From Xanthobacteraceae bacterium (GTDB taxonomy: Bacteria; Pseudomonadota; Alphaproteobacteria; Rhizobiales; Xanthobacteraceae), in NCBI GenBank assembly GCA_031291445.1, contig JARLJA010000056.1, forward strand, positions 26,967 to 90,966: DNA of 64,000 nucleotides. Reading direction: 5' to 3'. Below the pieces are notes generated by a model. The model was given only the letters and a program-made list of their open reading frames with translations. It searched no databases and was not told the DNA's origin. Within the stretch, counting starts at the first letter, position 1, and each line of letters starts with the position of its first letter. The translations under genes were made by a program, and so were the position numbers. Of this stretch, positions 16,136-25,128 are shown in pieces.

Positions 16136-18022
16136 TCAGACCGCCCAGCAGGCGCAGCCGAGCGCGCCCCAGAACGATTTCAGGTCGGAGACCGGCAGCT
16201 TTTCCGACCACGCCCGGGCATGATTGTGGCCGTGCATGGTGCAGGCATTGGCGCAGCCGCAGAGCGACGCCGCCTTCATGGTCAGCGACCCGGATGGCTT
16301 GGCCTCGCCCCAGGCGCCGTAGCCGCGGAAGGTGCGGACCGGCGACCAGTCGGGCATCGCCGGCGGGGGGATGCCGTCGTCGAGCTTGGCGAAAGCCCCG
16401 GCGCCATACACCACCTTGCCGCCGACCACGGTCAGCAGCGACGTGGTGCCTGCGATCTCGTCCTCCGCGCAGCTGAAGTAGTCGCGGTCGGGGACGATCA
16501 GATCGGCGAACTGGCCAGACTCGATGCGCCCCTTGCGGCCTTCCTCGTTGGAGAACCAGGTGACGTTCTCGGTCCACATCCGCAGCGCAGTCTCGCGGTC
16601 GAGGCAGTTGCGCTGGGGATAGATCTGCATGCCGCCCACCGTCCTGCCCGTGACCAGCCAGGCCAGCGAGACCCAGGGGTTGTAGGAAGCGACGCGGGTG
16701 GCGTCGGTGCCGGCGGATATCTTGACGCCGCTGGCGAGAATCTTCTTCACCGGCGGCGTCGCTTCGGCTGCGCCGAGCCCGTAGCGCTCGACGAAATACT
16801 CGCCCTGGTAGGCCATGCGGTGCTGCACGGCGATGCCGCCGCCGAGCGCGGCGATGCGGTCGATGGAGGCGTCCGAGATCGTCTCGGCATGATCGAAGAA
16901 CCAGTTCAGGCCGGCGAGCGGCAGATCCTGGTCGACCTTCTCGAACACGTCGAGGGCGCGCGAGATGGTCTCGTCGTAGGTGGCGTGCAGCCGCCACGGC
17001 CAGCGGTTGGCCGCCAGGATCCGCACCACGTCCTCGAGCTCGCCCTCCATCTCCGGCGACATGTCGGGGCGGGCGACGCGAAAGTCCTCGAAGTCGGCGG
17101 CGGAGAACACCAGCATCTCGCCGGCGCCGTTGTGGCGGAAATAGTCGGTGCCCTGCTTGTAGACCGAGGTCTTGGTCCAGTTCAGGAAATCGTCCTTCTC
17201 GCCCTTGGGCTTCTGGGTGAACAAGTTGTAGGCGAGGCGAATGGTGAGCAGGCCGTCGTCGCTGAGCTTCTGGATGACCGCGTAGTCGTCCGGGTAGTTC
17301 TGGAAGCCGCCGCCGGCATCAATGGCGCCGGTCACGCCCAGTCGGTTGAGCTCGCGCATGAAGTGACGCGTCGAGTTGACCTGGTAGTCGAACGGCAGCT
17401 TCGGCCCCCTGGCGAGCGTCGCATAGAGGATGTTGGCGTTGGGTTTGGCGAGCAGCAAGCCCGTCGGATTGCCGCGGGCGTCGCGAATGATCTCGCCGCC
17501 GGGCGGCTCGGGCGTCTCGCGGGTGTAGCCGACCGCGCGCAGCGCCGCGCCGTTGAGCAGCGCGCGGTCGTAGAGGTGCAGGATGAAGACCGGCGTCTCG
17601 GGCGCGACAGCGTTGAGCTCTTCGATGGTCGGCAGCCGCTTTTCGGCGAACTGGTGCTCGGTGAAGCCGCCGACCACGCGGACCCATTGAGGCGGCGGCG
17701 TCACCGCGACCTGGCGCTTCAGCATGTTCATGGCGTCGGCCAGCGAGCGCACGCCGTCCCAGCGCAGCTCCATGTTGAAATTCAATCCGCCGCGGATGAT
17801 GTGGAGGTGATTGTCGATCAGGCCCGGCAGCACGCGACGGCCTTCAAGGTCGACGATCCGGGTCGAGGGCCCTGCGAGCGGCATGACCTCGTGGTCGCGG
17901 CCGACCGCGGTGAAGCGCCCGTCGGTGATGGCCACCGCGCTCGCGACCGGATTGGAGCGGTCCAGCGTGGTGAATAGGCCGCGATGCAGGATCAGGTCGG
18001 GGGGAGTGGAACGGGCGCTCAT
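16136..18022 (-). CDS. Amidohydrolase family protein (YtcJ-like) with Cys-rich tail
   Basis: This is a metal-dependent hydrolase of 628 residues in the amidohydrolase superfamily, closest in layout to YtcJ / N-substituted formamide deformylase. Metal-site motifs are LPGLIDNHLH near residue 73-82, HATYDET and FFDHAETI in the middle, and AGTDATR near 480. The C-terminus extends past the usual end with an unusual cysteine/histidine-rich tail (SLCGCANACTMHGHNHARAW and a final ALGCACWAV). The ATG at 18022 overlaps the XapX gene by four bases. The substrate is unknown; an exocyclic amide or enol-ether is possible. The tail suggests metal binding or redox sensing, which is an inference. Confidence 0.82.
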   Translation of the reverse strand: MSARSTPPDLILHRGLFTTLDRSNPVASAVAITDGRFTAVGRDHEVMPLAGPSTRIVDLEGRRVLPGLIDNHLHIIRGGLNFNMELRWDGVRSLADAMNMLKRQVAVTPPPQWVRVVGGFTEHQFAEKRLPTIEELNAVAPETPVFILHLYDRALLNGAALRAVGYTRETPEPPGGEIIRDARGNPTGLLLAKPNANILYATLARGPKLPFDYQVNSTRHFMRELNRLGVTGAIDAGGGFQNYPDDYAVIQKLSDDGLLTIRLAYNLFTQKPKGEKDDFLNWTKTSVYKQGTDYFRHNGAGEMLVFSAADFEDFRVARPDMSPEMEGELEDVVRILAANRWPWRLHATYDETISRALDVFEKVDQDLPLAGLNWFFDHAETISDASIDRIAALGGGIAVQHRMAYQGEYFVERYGLGAAEATPPVKKILASGVKISAGTDATRVASYNPWVSLAWLVTGRTVGGMQIYPQRNCLDRETALRMWTENVTWFSNEEGRKGRIESGQFADLIVPDRDYFSCAEDEIAGTTSLLTVVGGKVVYGAGAFAKLDDGIPPPAMPDWSPVRTFRGYGAWGEAKPSGSLTMKAASLCGCANACTMHGHNHARAWSEKLPVSDLKSFWGALGCACWAV

Positions 18023-18306
18023 GAATGTTTCTCCGGGACGTCGGCGACGGTGGTTGTTGTTCGGCCGGCGGGGTGTCCCGGCAGCGTGCCGAACATGTGC
18101 GGTGCGCATTTGGCCTGGCGCCACGCGGCGGTCAGCGAGCTACCGGCAATGAGCTGCCGCGCTGCCGGGAGGATCTGCTCGCCGGCCAGAATGCCGAACA
18201 GTCCGACCAGCGCCACCAGCGGTGGCGCCGGCGAGCGCACGTTGAGCAGGCTGTAGACGATGCCGACCAGAAGGCCGGCACCGAGCGACAGCAGATACAT
18301 CTTCAT
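18019..18306 (-). CDS. XapX domain-containing protein
   Basis: This is a small membrane protein of 95 residues in the XapX (DUF1427) family. It has two hydrophobic helices (about 4-22 and 28-46, LVGIVYSLLNVRSPAPPLVA) and a hydrophilic C-terminal half. The function of the family is unknown. It overlaps the amidohydrolase start by four bases, which indicates translational coupling. XapX genes are often found beside YcaC-like hydrolases and YtcJ-like amidohydrolases, as here, so the proteins probably work in one pathway. Confidence 0.8.
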   Translation of the reverse strand: MKMYLLSLGAGLLVGIVYSLLNVRSPAPPLVALVGLFGILAGEQILPAARQLIAGSSLTAAWRQAKCAPHMFGTLPGHPAGRTTTTVADVPEKHS

Positions 18307-18330
18307 GGCTTCGCTTTCAGCCGATCGGCG

Positions 18331-18984
18331 TCAATGGCCCTCGGAGGCACCGAACATGGTCTTGGCGTAGATCAGACCGAGGCCGTAGGCGCCGCCGAGC
18401 CGCTTGGCGATGCCGGTCGTCATCTCGTAGGTTTCGCTGCGGGCCCAGTCGCGCTGCAATTCCAGAAGATACTGCACCGAGGTCATCGGTCGGACGCCGG
18501 TCTGGATCATGCGCTCCATCGCCCGCTGGTGCGCTTCGTCGGAGACGTCGCCGCAGGCATCGGCGATGACGTAGGCCTCATACCCCTGGTCGATCGCCGA
18601 CAGCGCGGGGCCGACGATGCAGACCGAGGTCCAAAGCCCGGCGAACACCAGCCGGTCCTTGCCGATGCGGTTGACCTCCTTGATCACGTTCGCGTCCTCC
18701 CAGGTGTTCATCGAGGTGCGGTCCAGCATCTTCTGGCCTGGGAAGGCGTCGGTGATCTCGCTGAACATCGGCCCCGAAAAGCTCTTCTCCGCCACGGTGG
18801 TCAGGATCGTCGGCACCTTGAAGCCGGCGGCGGCCTGGGAAACCAGCGCGGCGTTGGTGCGCAGCAGCACCGCGTCGATCGACTTGGTCGCGAACGACAT
18901 CTGCGACTGGAAGTCGATCAGGATCAGGGCATGGTTCGAGGGGCTGAGAAGGCGCGATCCGGGCGTCGGCGTGGCGGTGGGCAT
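18331..18984 (-). CDS. Isochorismatase-like hydrolase (YcaC type)
   Basis: This is a cytoplasmic cysteine hydrolase of 217 residues. The N-terminal catalytic aspartate is in ALILIDFQSQM (near residue 23) and the catalytic cysteine in GLWTSVCIVGPAL (near 120). The C-terminal 25 residues (AKRLGGAYGLGLIYAKTMFG) match the tail of YcaC-like proteins of unknown substrate. The start ATG at 18984 is preceded by GAGGATCA. It is 24 bp upstream of the XapX gene in the same direction. Confidence 0.82.
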   Translation of the reverse strand: MPTATPTPGSRLLSPSNHALILIDFQSQMSFATKSIDAVLLRTNAALVSQAAAGFKVPTILTTVAEKSFSGPMFSEITDAFPGQKMLDRTSMNTWEDANVIKEVNRIGKDRLVFAGLWTSVCIVGPALSAIDQGYEAYVIADACGDVSDEAHQRAMERMIQTGVRPMTSVQYLLELQRDWARSETYEMTTGIAKRLGGAYGLGLIYAKTMFGASEGH

Positions 18985-19091
18985 CGTTGATCCTCTTCGG
19001 TGGGAGTGTTGAAGGGCTTGGCGCGGGCAAAGCTTCACCGTTCCCGCCAGCGGCGGGTTTCGTGGTCTGTCCGGCCGGTTGAACTCGGTCG

Positions 19092-19916
19092 CTAGCTCTT
19101 GATGAAGGCGAGCAGGTCGGCGTTGATGGTCTCGGCTTCCGTTGTCGGCATGCCGTGCGGAAAGCCCTTGTAGGTCTTCAGCGTCCCATTCTTCAGAAGC
19201 TTCGCCGACAACGGGCCTGAATCCGCGTACGGCACGATCTGATCGTCGTCGCCATGCATCACCAGCACGGGGATCGTGATCTTCTTCAGGTCGTCGGTGA
19301 AGTCGGTCTGCGAGAACGCGACGATGCCGTCATAATGCGCTTTCGCGCTTCCCGTCATGCCTTGACGCCACCAGTTCTGGATGACGCCCTCGGACGGCTT
19401 GGCGCCGGGACGATTGAAGCCGTAGAACGGCCCCGCCGGCAGGTCGCGATAAAACTGCGCGCGATTGGTGGCGACCTGGGCCTGCAGGCCGTCGAATACT
19501 TCCTTGGGCAGCCCGCCGGGATTTGCCGGCGTCTTCACCATCAGTGGCGGCACGGCGGCGATGAGCACGGCCTTCGCGACCCGGCTTTCGCCGTGGCGAG
19601 CCAGATAACGCACGACCTCTCCGCCGCCGGTCGAGTGGCCGACGTGGATGGCGTTCTTCAGGTCGAGATGCGCCGTCAGCGCCGCGAGGTCGTCGGCGTA
19701 GTGGTCCATGTCGTGGCCGTCGGCGACCTGGCTCGAGCGGCCGTGACCGCGACGGTCGAGGGCGATGACGCGATAGCCGTGATTGAGGAAGAACAGCATC
19801 TGGGTGTCCCAGTCATCCGATGATAGGGGCCAGCCATGGCTGAACACGATGGGCGGACCGCTTCCCCAATCCTTGTAGAAGATTTCGGTGCCGTCCCCGG
19901 TCTTGATCGTGGGCAT
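19092..19916 (-). CDS. Alpha/beta hydrolase, non-haem chloroperoxidase / arylesterase type
   Basis: This is a hydrolase of 274 residues, the normal size for cofactor-free haloperoxidase/esterase relatives. The catalytic triad is visible as Ser95 in GHSTGG, Asp in HGDDDQIVP near 225 and His in GFPHGMP near 253; the oxyanion segment is [11 protein letters not shown] (26-36). The start ATG at 19916 has AGGAGA eight bases upstream. It precedes the YcaC-like hydrolase by about 107 bp on the same strand and may open the 13-20 kb transcription unit. Natural substrates of this group are mostly esters; perhydrolysis is a side activity. Confidence 0.85.
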   Translation of the reverse strand: MPTIKTGDGTEIFYKDWGSGPPIVFSHGWPLSSDDWDTQMLFFLNHGYRVIALDRRGHGRSSQVADGHDMDHYADDLAALTAHLDLKNAIHVGHSTGGGEVVRYLARHGESRVAKAVLIAAVPPLMVKTPANPGGLPKEVFDGLQAQVATNRAQFYRDLPAGPFYGFNRPGAKPSEGVIQNWWRQGMTGSAKAHYDGIVAFSQTDFTDDLKKITIPVLVMHGDDDQIVPYADSGPLSAKLLKNGTLKTYKGFPHGMPTTEAETINADLLAFIKS

Positions 19917-20088
19917 GGGTATCTTCTCCTCTGCTTCGCAGTTGCGGCAAGTGATACCTCAGGCTGACGACCATTTCTTGAACGACCGTCGCGTGAATTT
20001 TCTGTTTGTCGCCTGTTGATTTCGTCATGTCCGCCGGCTTGTGATCACAACGATGGAACCGGCGGAGCCGATCGAGCATCGCAATGGT

Positions 20089-20862
20089 TCAGCGATTCTC
20101 CCGCCGCCACGCTGCAGGACTGGTTCCGACCGCCATGGCAAACACGCGGGTAAAATGGCTCTGGTCGGCGAAGCCGCAGGCGATCGCGATGTCCGCGACC
20201 GGCAAGGAGCCCTCCCGAAGCATCCGCTTCGCGCTCTCGACCCGGTAGTGCCGCAGCCAGCGGCGCGGCGGCATGCCGGTCGAAGCCTTGAACGCCTTGG
20301 CGAAGTACTGCCGCGAAAGTCCGCACCGCCGTGCAATTTCGGCGAGCCGGACCTCGCCGCCGAGGTTGCCGGTCAAGAGCGCCTTGGCGATACGGAGCTG
20401 GCTGTCCTGCAGCGCGCCGCTCTTGCGCCGTTGCGCCGGCGGCGACGCAGTACCGTATTTGGCGGCGAGGTGCGCGCGAACCGCCAAGACGATGGAATGG
20501 ATCAGCCGCCGGTTGACGGTGTGCGAGCTCCGGGATGCCGCAAGCGCTTCGGCGAGATGGTCGAGCACGGGATCGACGATTCCGGGAACCTTCGCCGACC
20601 GCGCCGGCCGCGATCTGCAGGATGGGTCGGCGAAGGCAGCGCGGGCGGCGATTTCGCTGACAAGATTCGCCAGCTGCAGCGCGGTCGCGCAGGGGGCTGG
20701 CGCCAGCAGCGGTCGGCCGCCGCTCCACGCTTCGTGGTGAGGAAGCCGTGCAAGGTAGGCGACGATAGCGTCGGCGGTGGCCGACGCCTCGCGATCCCCA
20801 CCCCAGTCCGGTTCGGCCACGCCGAAGTCGTCGGCCGCGATCGGTGATGCGCGCTCGCTCAT
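20089..20862 (-). CDS. AraC family transcriptional regulator
   Basis: This DNA-binding protein has 257 residues. The C-terminal 100 residues hold the two helix-turn-helix motifs of AraC/XylS proteins (LAEIARRCGLSRQYFAKAFK and VADIAIACGFADQSHFTRVF). The N-terminal part has no clear cupin pattern. Its ATG overlaps the stop of the esterase gene by four bases, so it is the third gene of the dioxygenase operon. It may also control the hydrolase-porin cluster that follows downstream from 19916, which is an inference from position. Confidence 0.85.
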   Translation of the reverse strand: MSERASPIAADDFGVAEPDWGGDREASATADAIVAYLARLPHHEAWSGGRPLLAPAPCATALQLANLVSEIAARAAFADPSCRSRPARSAKVPGIVDPVLDHLAEALAASRSSHTVNRRLIHSIVLAVRAHLAAKYGTASPPAQRRKSGALQDSQLRIAKALLTGNLGGEVRLAEIARRCGLSRQYFAKAFKASTGMPPRRWLRHYRVESAKRMLREGSLPVADIAIACGFADQSHFTRVFAMAVGTSPAAWRRENR

Positions 20863-21503
20863 TCGGCCGCCGCTGTGTCGATGCCGGCGACTACGCCCTG
20901 CACCCAGCGTTGCGCCAGCGCGGCGTCCGCTTGCGAGAGCGCATGGCCGACCGGAACGACCTGTCGGTCGACCCGCGCGCCCGCGGCCGCCAGCATCGCG
21001 GCAAGGCGTTCGCCATTGGCCGGTGGAACGATGGGGTCGCGCAGGCCCGACAGCATCAGGACCGGGCGTCCGGCGAGGTCGGCGCGCGGCGGCTCCGCGA
21101 GCGGCACCATGGCGCGCAACAGAACGGCGCCGCGCAGCGTCTGCGGCCGCAGCAGCAGCATCGCCGCGGTGATGTTGGCGCCGTTGGAATAGCCGAGCGC
21201 GATCGGCGCCGCGAGGCCGTATTCGGCCCGTGCCGCCTCGACGAAATCGGCGAGCTCGTTGGCGCGCCGGATCACGTCGGCCTCGTCGAACACGCCTTCG
21301 GCGACACGGCGGAAGAAGCGGGGCATGCCGTGCTCCAGAACCTTGCCGCGCACCGCGAGCAGCGCCGCGCCCGGCGCCACCGCGGCGCCGAGCGGCAGCA
21401 GGTCGTTCTCGTCGCCGCCGGTGCCGTGCAGCAGCAGCAACGGCGGCGCGTCGCGCCGCGTCGCCGGCTCGAAGCGGTGAACGAAGGAAGAGGACACCGA
21501 CAT
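20859..21503 (-). CDS. Alpha/beta hydrolase (carboxylesterase/phospholipase family)
   Basis: This serine hydrolase of 214 residues resembles YpfH and MhqD. The nucleophile is in LGYSNGAN (near residue 113), with LLLLHGTGGDENDL forming the oxyanion site near 23-36 and Asp (SGLRDPIV) and His (PVGHALS) completing the triad. The ATG at 21503 overlaps the stop of the dioxygenase gene (TGATG). The pairing with a ring-cleaving dioxygenase is the same as MhqO-MhqD of Bacillus, which act against quinones. The role in detoxifying quinone-like electrophiles is inferred from this context. Confidence 0.85.
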   Translation of the reverse strand: MSVSSSFVHRFEPATRRDAPPLLLLHGTGGDENDLLPLGAAVAPGAALLAVRGKVLEHGMPRFFRRVAEGVFDEADVIRRANELADFVEAARAEYGLAAPIALGYSNGANITAAMLLLRPQTLRGAVLLRAMVPLAEPPRADLAGRPVLMLSGLRDPIVPPANGERLAAMLAAAGARVDRQVVPVGHALSQADAALAQRWVQGVVAGIDTAAAE

Positions 21504-22456
21504 CACGCCACCTTCTCGTCCAGCGCGGGCAGCACGCCCTCGATGTCCTTGCGATGGGGCTCGAGGAACGCGGGCAGCTTCAGCGCCTCGCCGAGCGCGG
21601 CGAGCGGCTCGTCGACGGCAAAGCCCGGAATGTCGGTTGCGATCTCGAACAGGACGCCGCCCGGCTCGCGGAAGTAGATCGAGCGGAAGTAGTTTCGGTC
21701 CTTCTGCTCGGTCGGATGCATGCCATGATCCTGCACCAGTTTGTGGGCCATCTCGGCCTGGGCCTTGTCGTCGGCCGCGCGAAACGCGATGTGGTGCACG
21801 GACCCGCGCCCCATGCGCCCCGGCAAAAAGCCCTTGGCCTCGTAGATGTCGACGATGCGGCCGAAGCCGGCGCCGGGCGCGCGATAGCGGATGATCGAGC
21901 CTTCGCGGCCGGCTTCGGCGAAGCCGAGCACGTCGGTGAGAATGGCGCCGGTCCGGCTGGCGTCATCGATCAGCAGCGTCACGCCGTGGAAGCCGCGGAT
22001 GGCGTGTTCGGCGGGGACGTCGCCGTTGCTCCAGCCGGCCTCGGTCTCCGCGCCCGGGACGCCGACCAGCGCCAGACTCATGCCGTCCGGATCGGTGAAC
22101 GACAGCACGGTCTCGCCGAAGCGCTTCTCCAGCGCCTCGTAGGCCACGCCGTTGGCGATGAAGCGATGGGTCCAGTAGCCGATGGCGCGAGCCGGCACCC
22201 GAAAGGTGGTCTGCTGGGTCTGGCCGAGGCCGCCGCGGCCCGGCGCCGCGTGCTCCCACGGGAAGAAGGTCAGGATCGATCCGGGCTGGCCGGCCTCATC
22301 GCCGAAATAGAAGTGATAGGTGCCCGGATCGTCGAAATTGACCGTCTTCTTGACCAGTCGAAGGCCCAGGGTCCTGGTGTAGAAGTTCAAGTTACGCAGG
22401 GGGTTGCCGGCGATCGCCGTGACGTGGTGGAGGCCGGCTGCGGGGGTGGCGGACAT
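21503..22456 (-). CDS. Ring-cleaving dioxygenase, VOC superfamily (MhqO-like)
   Basis: This is an iron-dependent extradiol dioxygenase-like protein of 317 residues built from two VOC halves. Metal-ligand segments are GLHHVTAIAG near the start, GSVHHIAFRA in the second half and YFREPGGVLFEIATD near the end, giving His-His-Glu. The start is set at 22456 because AAAGGAG lies seven bases upstream; another ATG at 22462 would be one base from it. It heads an operon with an esterase and an AraC regulator and is divergent from a LysR gene. Relatives respond to quinones and hydroquinones; the compound here is not shown. Confidence 0.88.
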   Translation of the reverse strand: MSATPAAGLHHVTAIAGNPLRNLNFYTRTLGLRLVKKTVNFDDPGTYHFYFGDEAGQPGSILTFFPWEHAAPGRGGLGQTQQTTFRVPARAIGYWTHRFIANGVAYEALEKRFGETVLSFTDPDGMSLALVGVPGAETEAGWSNGDVPAEHAIRGFHGVTLLIDDASRTGAILTDVLGFAEAGREGSIIRYRAPGAGFGRIVDIYEAKGFLPGRMGRGSVHHIAFRAADDKAQAEMAHKLVQDHGMHPTEQKDRNYFRSIYFREPGGVLFEIATDIPGFAVDEPLAALGEALKLPAFLEPHRKDIEGVLPALDEKVA

Positions 22457-22560
22457 CGACATTCTCCTTTGTTCGAGCGCTTCGTGCGCGTCTCGACGCA
22501 AATATTGGTGCGGGCTCAAACAAAGACAATCTCGCCAGATATGACGTGACTGTCTATGAT

Positions 22561-22570
22561 TTGTCGACAA
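22561..22570. promoter_or_regulatory. Palindrome TTGTCGACAA in the dioxygenase-LysR interval
   Basis: This is a perfect 10-bp palindrome 22 bases before the LysR start codon and about 105 bases before the dioxygenase start. LysR proteins bind dyads in such divergent intervals. Its role as the operator is inferred from position. Confidence 0.45.
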
Positions 22571-22592
22571 TCAACCAGCCGGAGGCTGTGCC

Positions 22593-23477
22593 GTGGACAA
22601 ACTGGAGGGCCTCCGGGCCTTCGTGAAGGTGGTCGAACTCGGCAGCTTTGCCGAAGCGGGGCGGGCGCTGCGGCTGTCGCGCTCGGCGATCAGCAAATAT
22701 GTCGGCGATCTCGAGAATGACCTCGGCGTGCAACTGCTCCACCGCACCACCCGCCACGTCAGCCCCACCGAAAACGGCCAGGCCTATTTCGAGCGGGTGC
22801 TCGGCATTCTGGGCGATCTCGAGGCCGCCGACCGCGCGGTCGCCGATCTGCAGGTGACGCCGCGCGGTCTGTTGCGGGTCAACGCGCCGATGTCGTTCGG
22901 CACGCTCGTGCTCGGGCCTGCGATCGCCGACTTCATGGCGCTCTATCCTGAATTGCGGATCCAGCTCACCCTGAGCGACGAGAGCGTCGATCCGGTCCAG
23001 GACGGTCTCGACATCACCCTGCGCATCGCCGATCTCGAATCCTCGAGCCTGATCGCCCGCAAGGTCATGCCGATCGCGCGCGCGATCTGCGCCTCGCCGG
23101 ACTATTTCCAGCATCATGGCACGCCGCTGCACCCGACGGCGCTGCGCGACCACACCTGCCTGACGTACGGCTATCTCTCGACCGGCAACCAGTGGAAGCT
23201 GACCGGTGCGGACGGCGAGCACTGGATCCAGCCGCCGTGGACGCTGTGCGTCAACAACGCCGAGGTGTTGCGCGACGTCGCGATCAAGGGGCGGGGCATC
23301 GCGCTGCTGCCGACCTTCGTCGCGGTCGAGGCGTTGCGGGACGGCAGGTTGCGCACCTGCCTCGACGACTATCACGCCCCGCCGCTGGCGCTCTATGCGA
23401 TCTATCCGCCGACCCGGCACCTCGCGGTGAAGGTCCGGCTGTTGATCGATTTCCTGGTCAAGCGGTTCGAGGGCTGA
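22593..23477 (+). CDS. LysR family transcriptional regulator
   Basis: This regulator has 294 residues. The N-terminal winged HTH (FAEAGRALRLSRSAISKYVG, about residues 19-38) is followed by a type 2 periplasmic-binding-like effector domain from about 90. The start is a GTG at 22593, which begins the conserved MDKLEGLRAF. It is divergent from the ring-cleaving dioxygenase operon, the usual layout for a regulator of its neighbour; proteins of this layout control quinone or electrophile responses in other Proteobacteria. A palindrome at 22561 could be its site. Confidence 0.88.
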   Translation: MDKLEGLRAFVKVVELGSFAEAGRALRLSRSAISKYVGDLENDLGVQLLHRTTRHVSPTENGQAYFERVLGILGDLEAADRAVADLQVTPRGLLRVNAPMSFGTLVLGPAIADFMALYPELRIQLTLSDESVDPVQDGLDITLRIADLESSSLIARKVMPIARAICASPDYFQHHGTPLHPTALRDHTCLTYGYLSTGNQWKLTGADGEHWIQPPWTLCVNNAEVLRDVAIKGRGIALLPTFVAVEALRDGRLRTCLDDYHAPPLALYAIYPPTRHLAVKVRLLIDFLVKRFEG

Positions 23478-23565
23478 CGTTCACCTGATATCCAGAAGCG
23501 GGGGCTCGGCGCGACCGGTGGGGCCCGATCGTCGGTCTCCGTTAGCCGCTGTTCGACCAACGCAC

Positions 23566-24804
23566 TCAGCTGCGCGCACCAGGACGCGCGTCGCCCTGGC
23601 CGAAGACGACGCCCTTGGCTTCGGTCCCGACCGCCGTCAGCAAGGCAATGATGATGGCGACGGAACCCGCCACGGCGGCAAGGGCGAGGCCGTAGTTGGC
23701 GCCGAAATACGAGGCGATGCCGGCCTGAAGCGTCGCGTTCACGGACGCCAGCAGGTTGCCCAGCTGGTAGACGAACCCGGGAAACGTCCCTCGCGCCGTA
23801 TCGGGCGACATCTCGTTGAGGTGAACGGGCACGACGCCCCAGGCGCCCTGGACCATGAACTGCATCAGGAAGGCGCCGGCCGCGAGCATGGTGCTGCTGT
23901 GGGAGAACGCCCACAGCGGAATGACCGGGAGCGACAGCAGGGCCGCGACGATGATGCAGCGACGCCGGCCGAAACGCTCCGACAGCGTGCCGAACAGGAT
24001 GCCACCGCAAATGGCGCCGATGTTGTAGATGACCGCGATGGTGCCGACGGCGTGCGGCGACAGCCCGTGTTCGACCTGCAGGAAGGTCGGGTAGAGGTCC
24101 TGGGTGCCGTGGCTGAAGAAATTGAACGCGGTCATGAGCACGACGGCATAGACGGCGAGGCGCCAATGCGATTTCAGCACCGTCAGCGTGTCGCCGCGGG
24201 CTTCGCTCGCCCGCCGGCTCCAGCTGGGCGACTCAGGCACGTTGCGGCGGATGTAGAAGACGAGAAGGGCGGGAATGACGCCGACCATGAACATTCCGCG
24301 CCAGCCGAGATACGGGAACAGGGCGCCGTAGAGGATCGACGCCATGAAATACCCGGTTGGATACCCCGATTGCAGGAGCCCGGAGACAAAACCGCGGGCG
24401 TGCGGCGGGATCGTCTCCATGGTGAGCGAAGCCCCCACGCCCCACTCGCCGCCCATGGCGACGCCATAGAGCGCGCGCAGTACGATCAGGACGGTCAGGC
24501 TTGGCGCGAAGCCGGATGCGAATTCGAGGATCGAGTACAGCAGGATATCGACCATCAGGGTCGGACGGCGGCCCCAGCGATCGGCGGCACGGCCGAAAAT
24601 GAAGGCCCCGATCGGCCGCGTCGCCAGCGTCAGCAGGATGGCGAGAGTGACATTCGAAATATCGGTATGGAACTCGGCGGCGATGTCCTTCAGCACGAAC
24701 ACCATGAGGAAAAAATCGAAGGCGTCGAGCGACCATCCGAGAAAGCTCGCCGCGACCACATGCTTCTGTTCGCTGGTCCAGCCGGACAACGCTGCAATCG
24801 CCAT
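23566..24804 (-). CDS. MFS transporter, carboxylate/sialate symporter type (JEN/SHS-like)
   Basis: This inner-membrane protein of 412 residues has twelve predicted helices. Major facilitator signatures are GRAADRWGRRPTLM after helix 2 and GTLSERFGRRR after helix 8. Helix 1 carries GWSLDAFDFFLMVFVLKDI, typical of lactate, pyruvate and related monocarboxylate symporters. The ATG at 24804 is preceded by AAGGCAG. It is divergent from the acetolactate synthase-like gene with 324 bp between, so uptake of pyruvate or a related acid for that enzyme is a reasonable inference. Confidence 0.85.
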   Translation of the reverse strand: MAIAALSGWTSEQKHVVAASFLGWSLDAFDFFLMVFVLKDIAAEFHTDISNVTLAILLTLATRPIGAFIFGRAADRWGRRPTLMVDILLYSILEFASGFAPSLTVLIVLRALYGVAMGGEWGVGASLTMETIPPHARGFVSGLLQSGYPTGYFMASILYGALFPYLGWRGMFMVGVIPALLVFYIRRNVPESPSWSRRASEARGDTLTVLKSHWRLAVYAVVLMTAFNFFSHGTQDLYPTFLQVEHGLSPHAVGTIAVIYNIGAICGGILFGTLSERFGRRRCIIVAALLSLPVIPLWAFSHSSTMLAAGAFLMQFMVQGAWGVVPVHLNEMSPDTARGTFPGFVYQLGNLLASVNATLQAGIASYFGANYGLALAAVAGSVAIIIALLTAVGTEAKGVVFGQGDARPGARS

Positions 24805-25128
24805 CTGCCTTAAACCCTAAGTATACTGAACTCGAAGAATGCCGTGTGGAATCGTCGTCCCGTATCCGGCGGATCTTCCGCCTGGCCGTGTGGTGAGCCG
24901 CCGTCCGTCCAGAGCTGCGGCGATAAAGCCCAGGTGCGGAGAGAAAAGATCGGCCCCGATAAAGTCAAGACGCCGCATTGGAACCGGGCGCGGCAGCTCG
25001 CCCGTGCTGCCGCGATCTGCTAGGGTTTTGCGGATGGCGCGCGAGCCGATCAACGGTTCTTTGTTCTTGCAGCGGCATGGACCGGACGAAGTGTCCCGGA
25101 GTCTCGGGGCGCACAGGAGGAATCGCGG
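24805..25128. other. Divergent intergenic region (MFS / acetolactate synthase-like)
   Basis: I see no gene in this interval. Near the MFS start is an 8-bp palindrome AGTATACT (24821-24828). A strong ribosome-binding site AGGAGG precedes the enzyme gene at about 25114. No firm promoter can be assigned by eye. Confidence 0.4.

Noticed and set aside
16073..17977. 634-codon plus-strand frame over the amidohydrolase gene
   Set aside because: It mirrors the real minus-strand gene, which has clear metal motifs; the plus-strand product has none.
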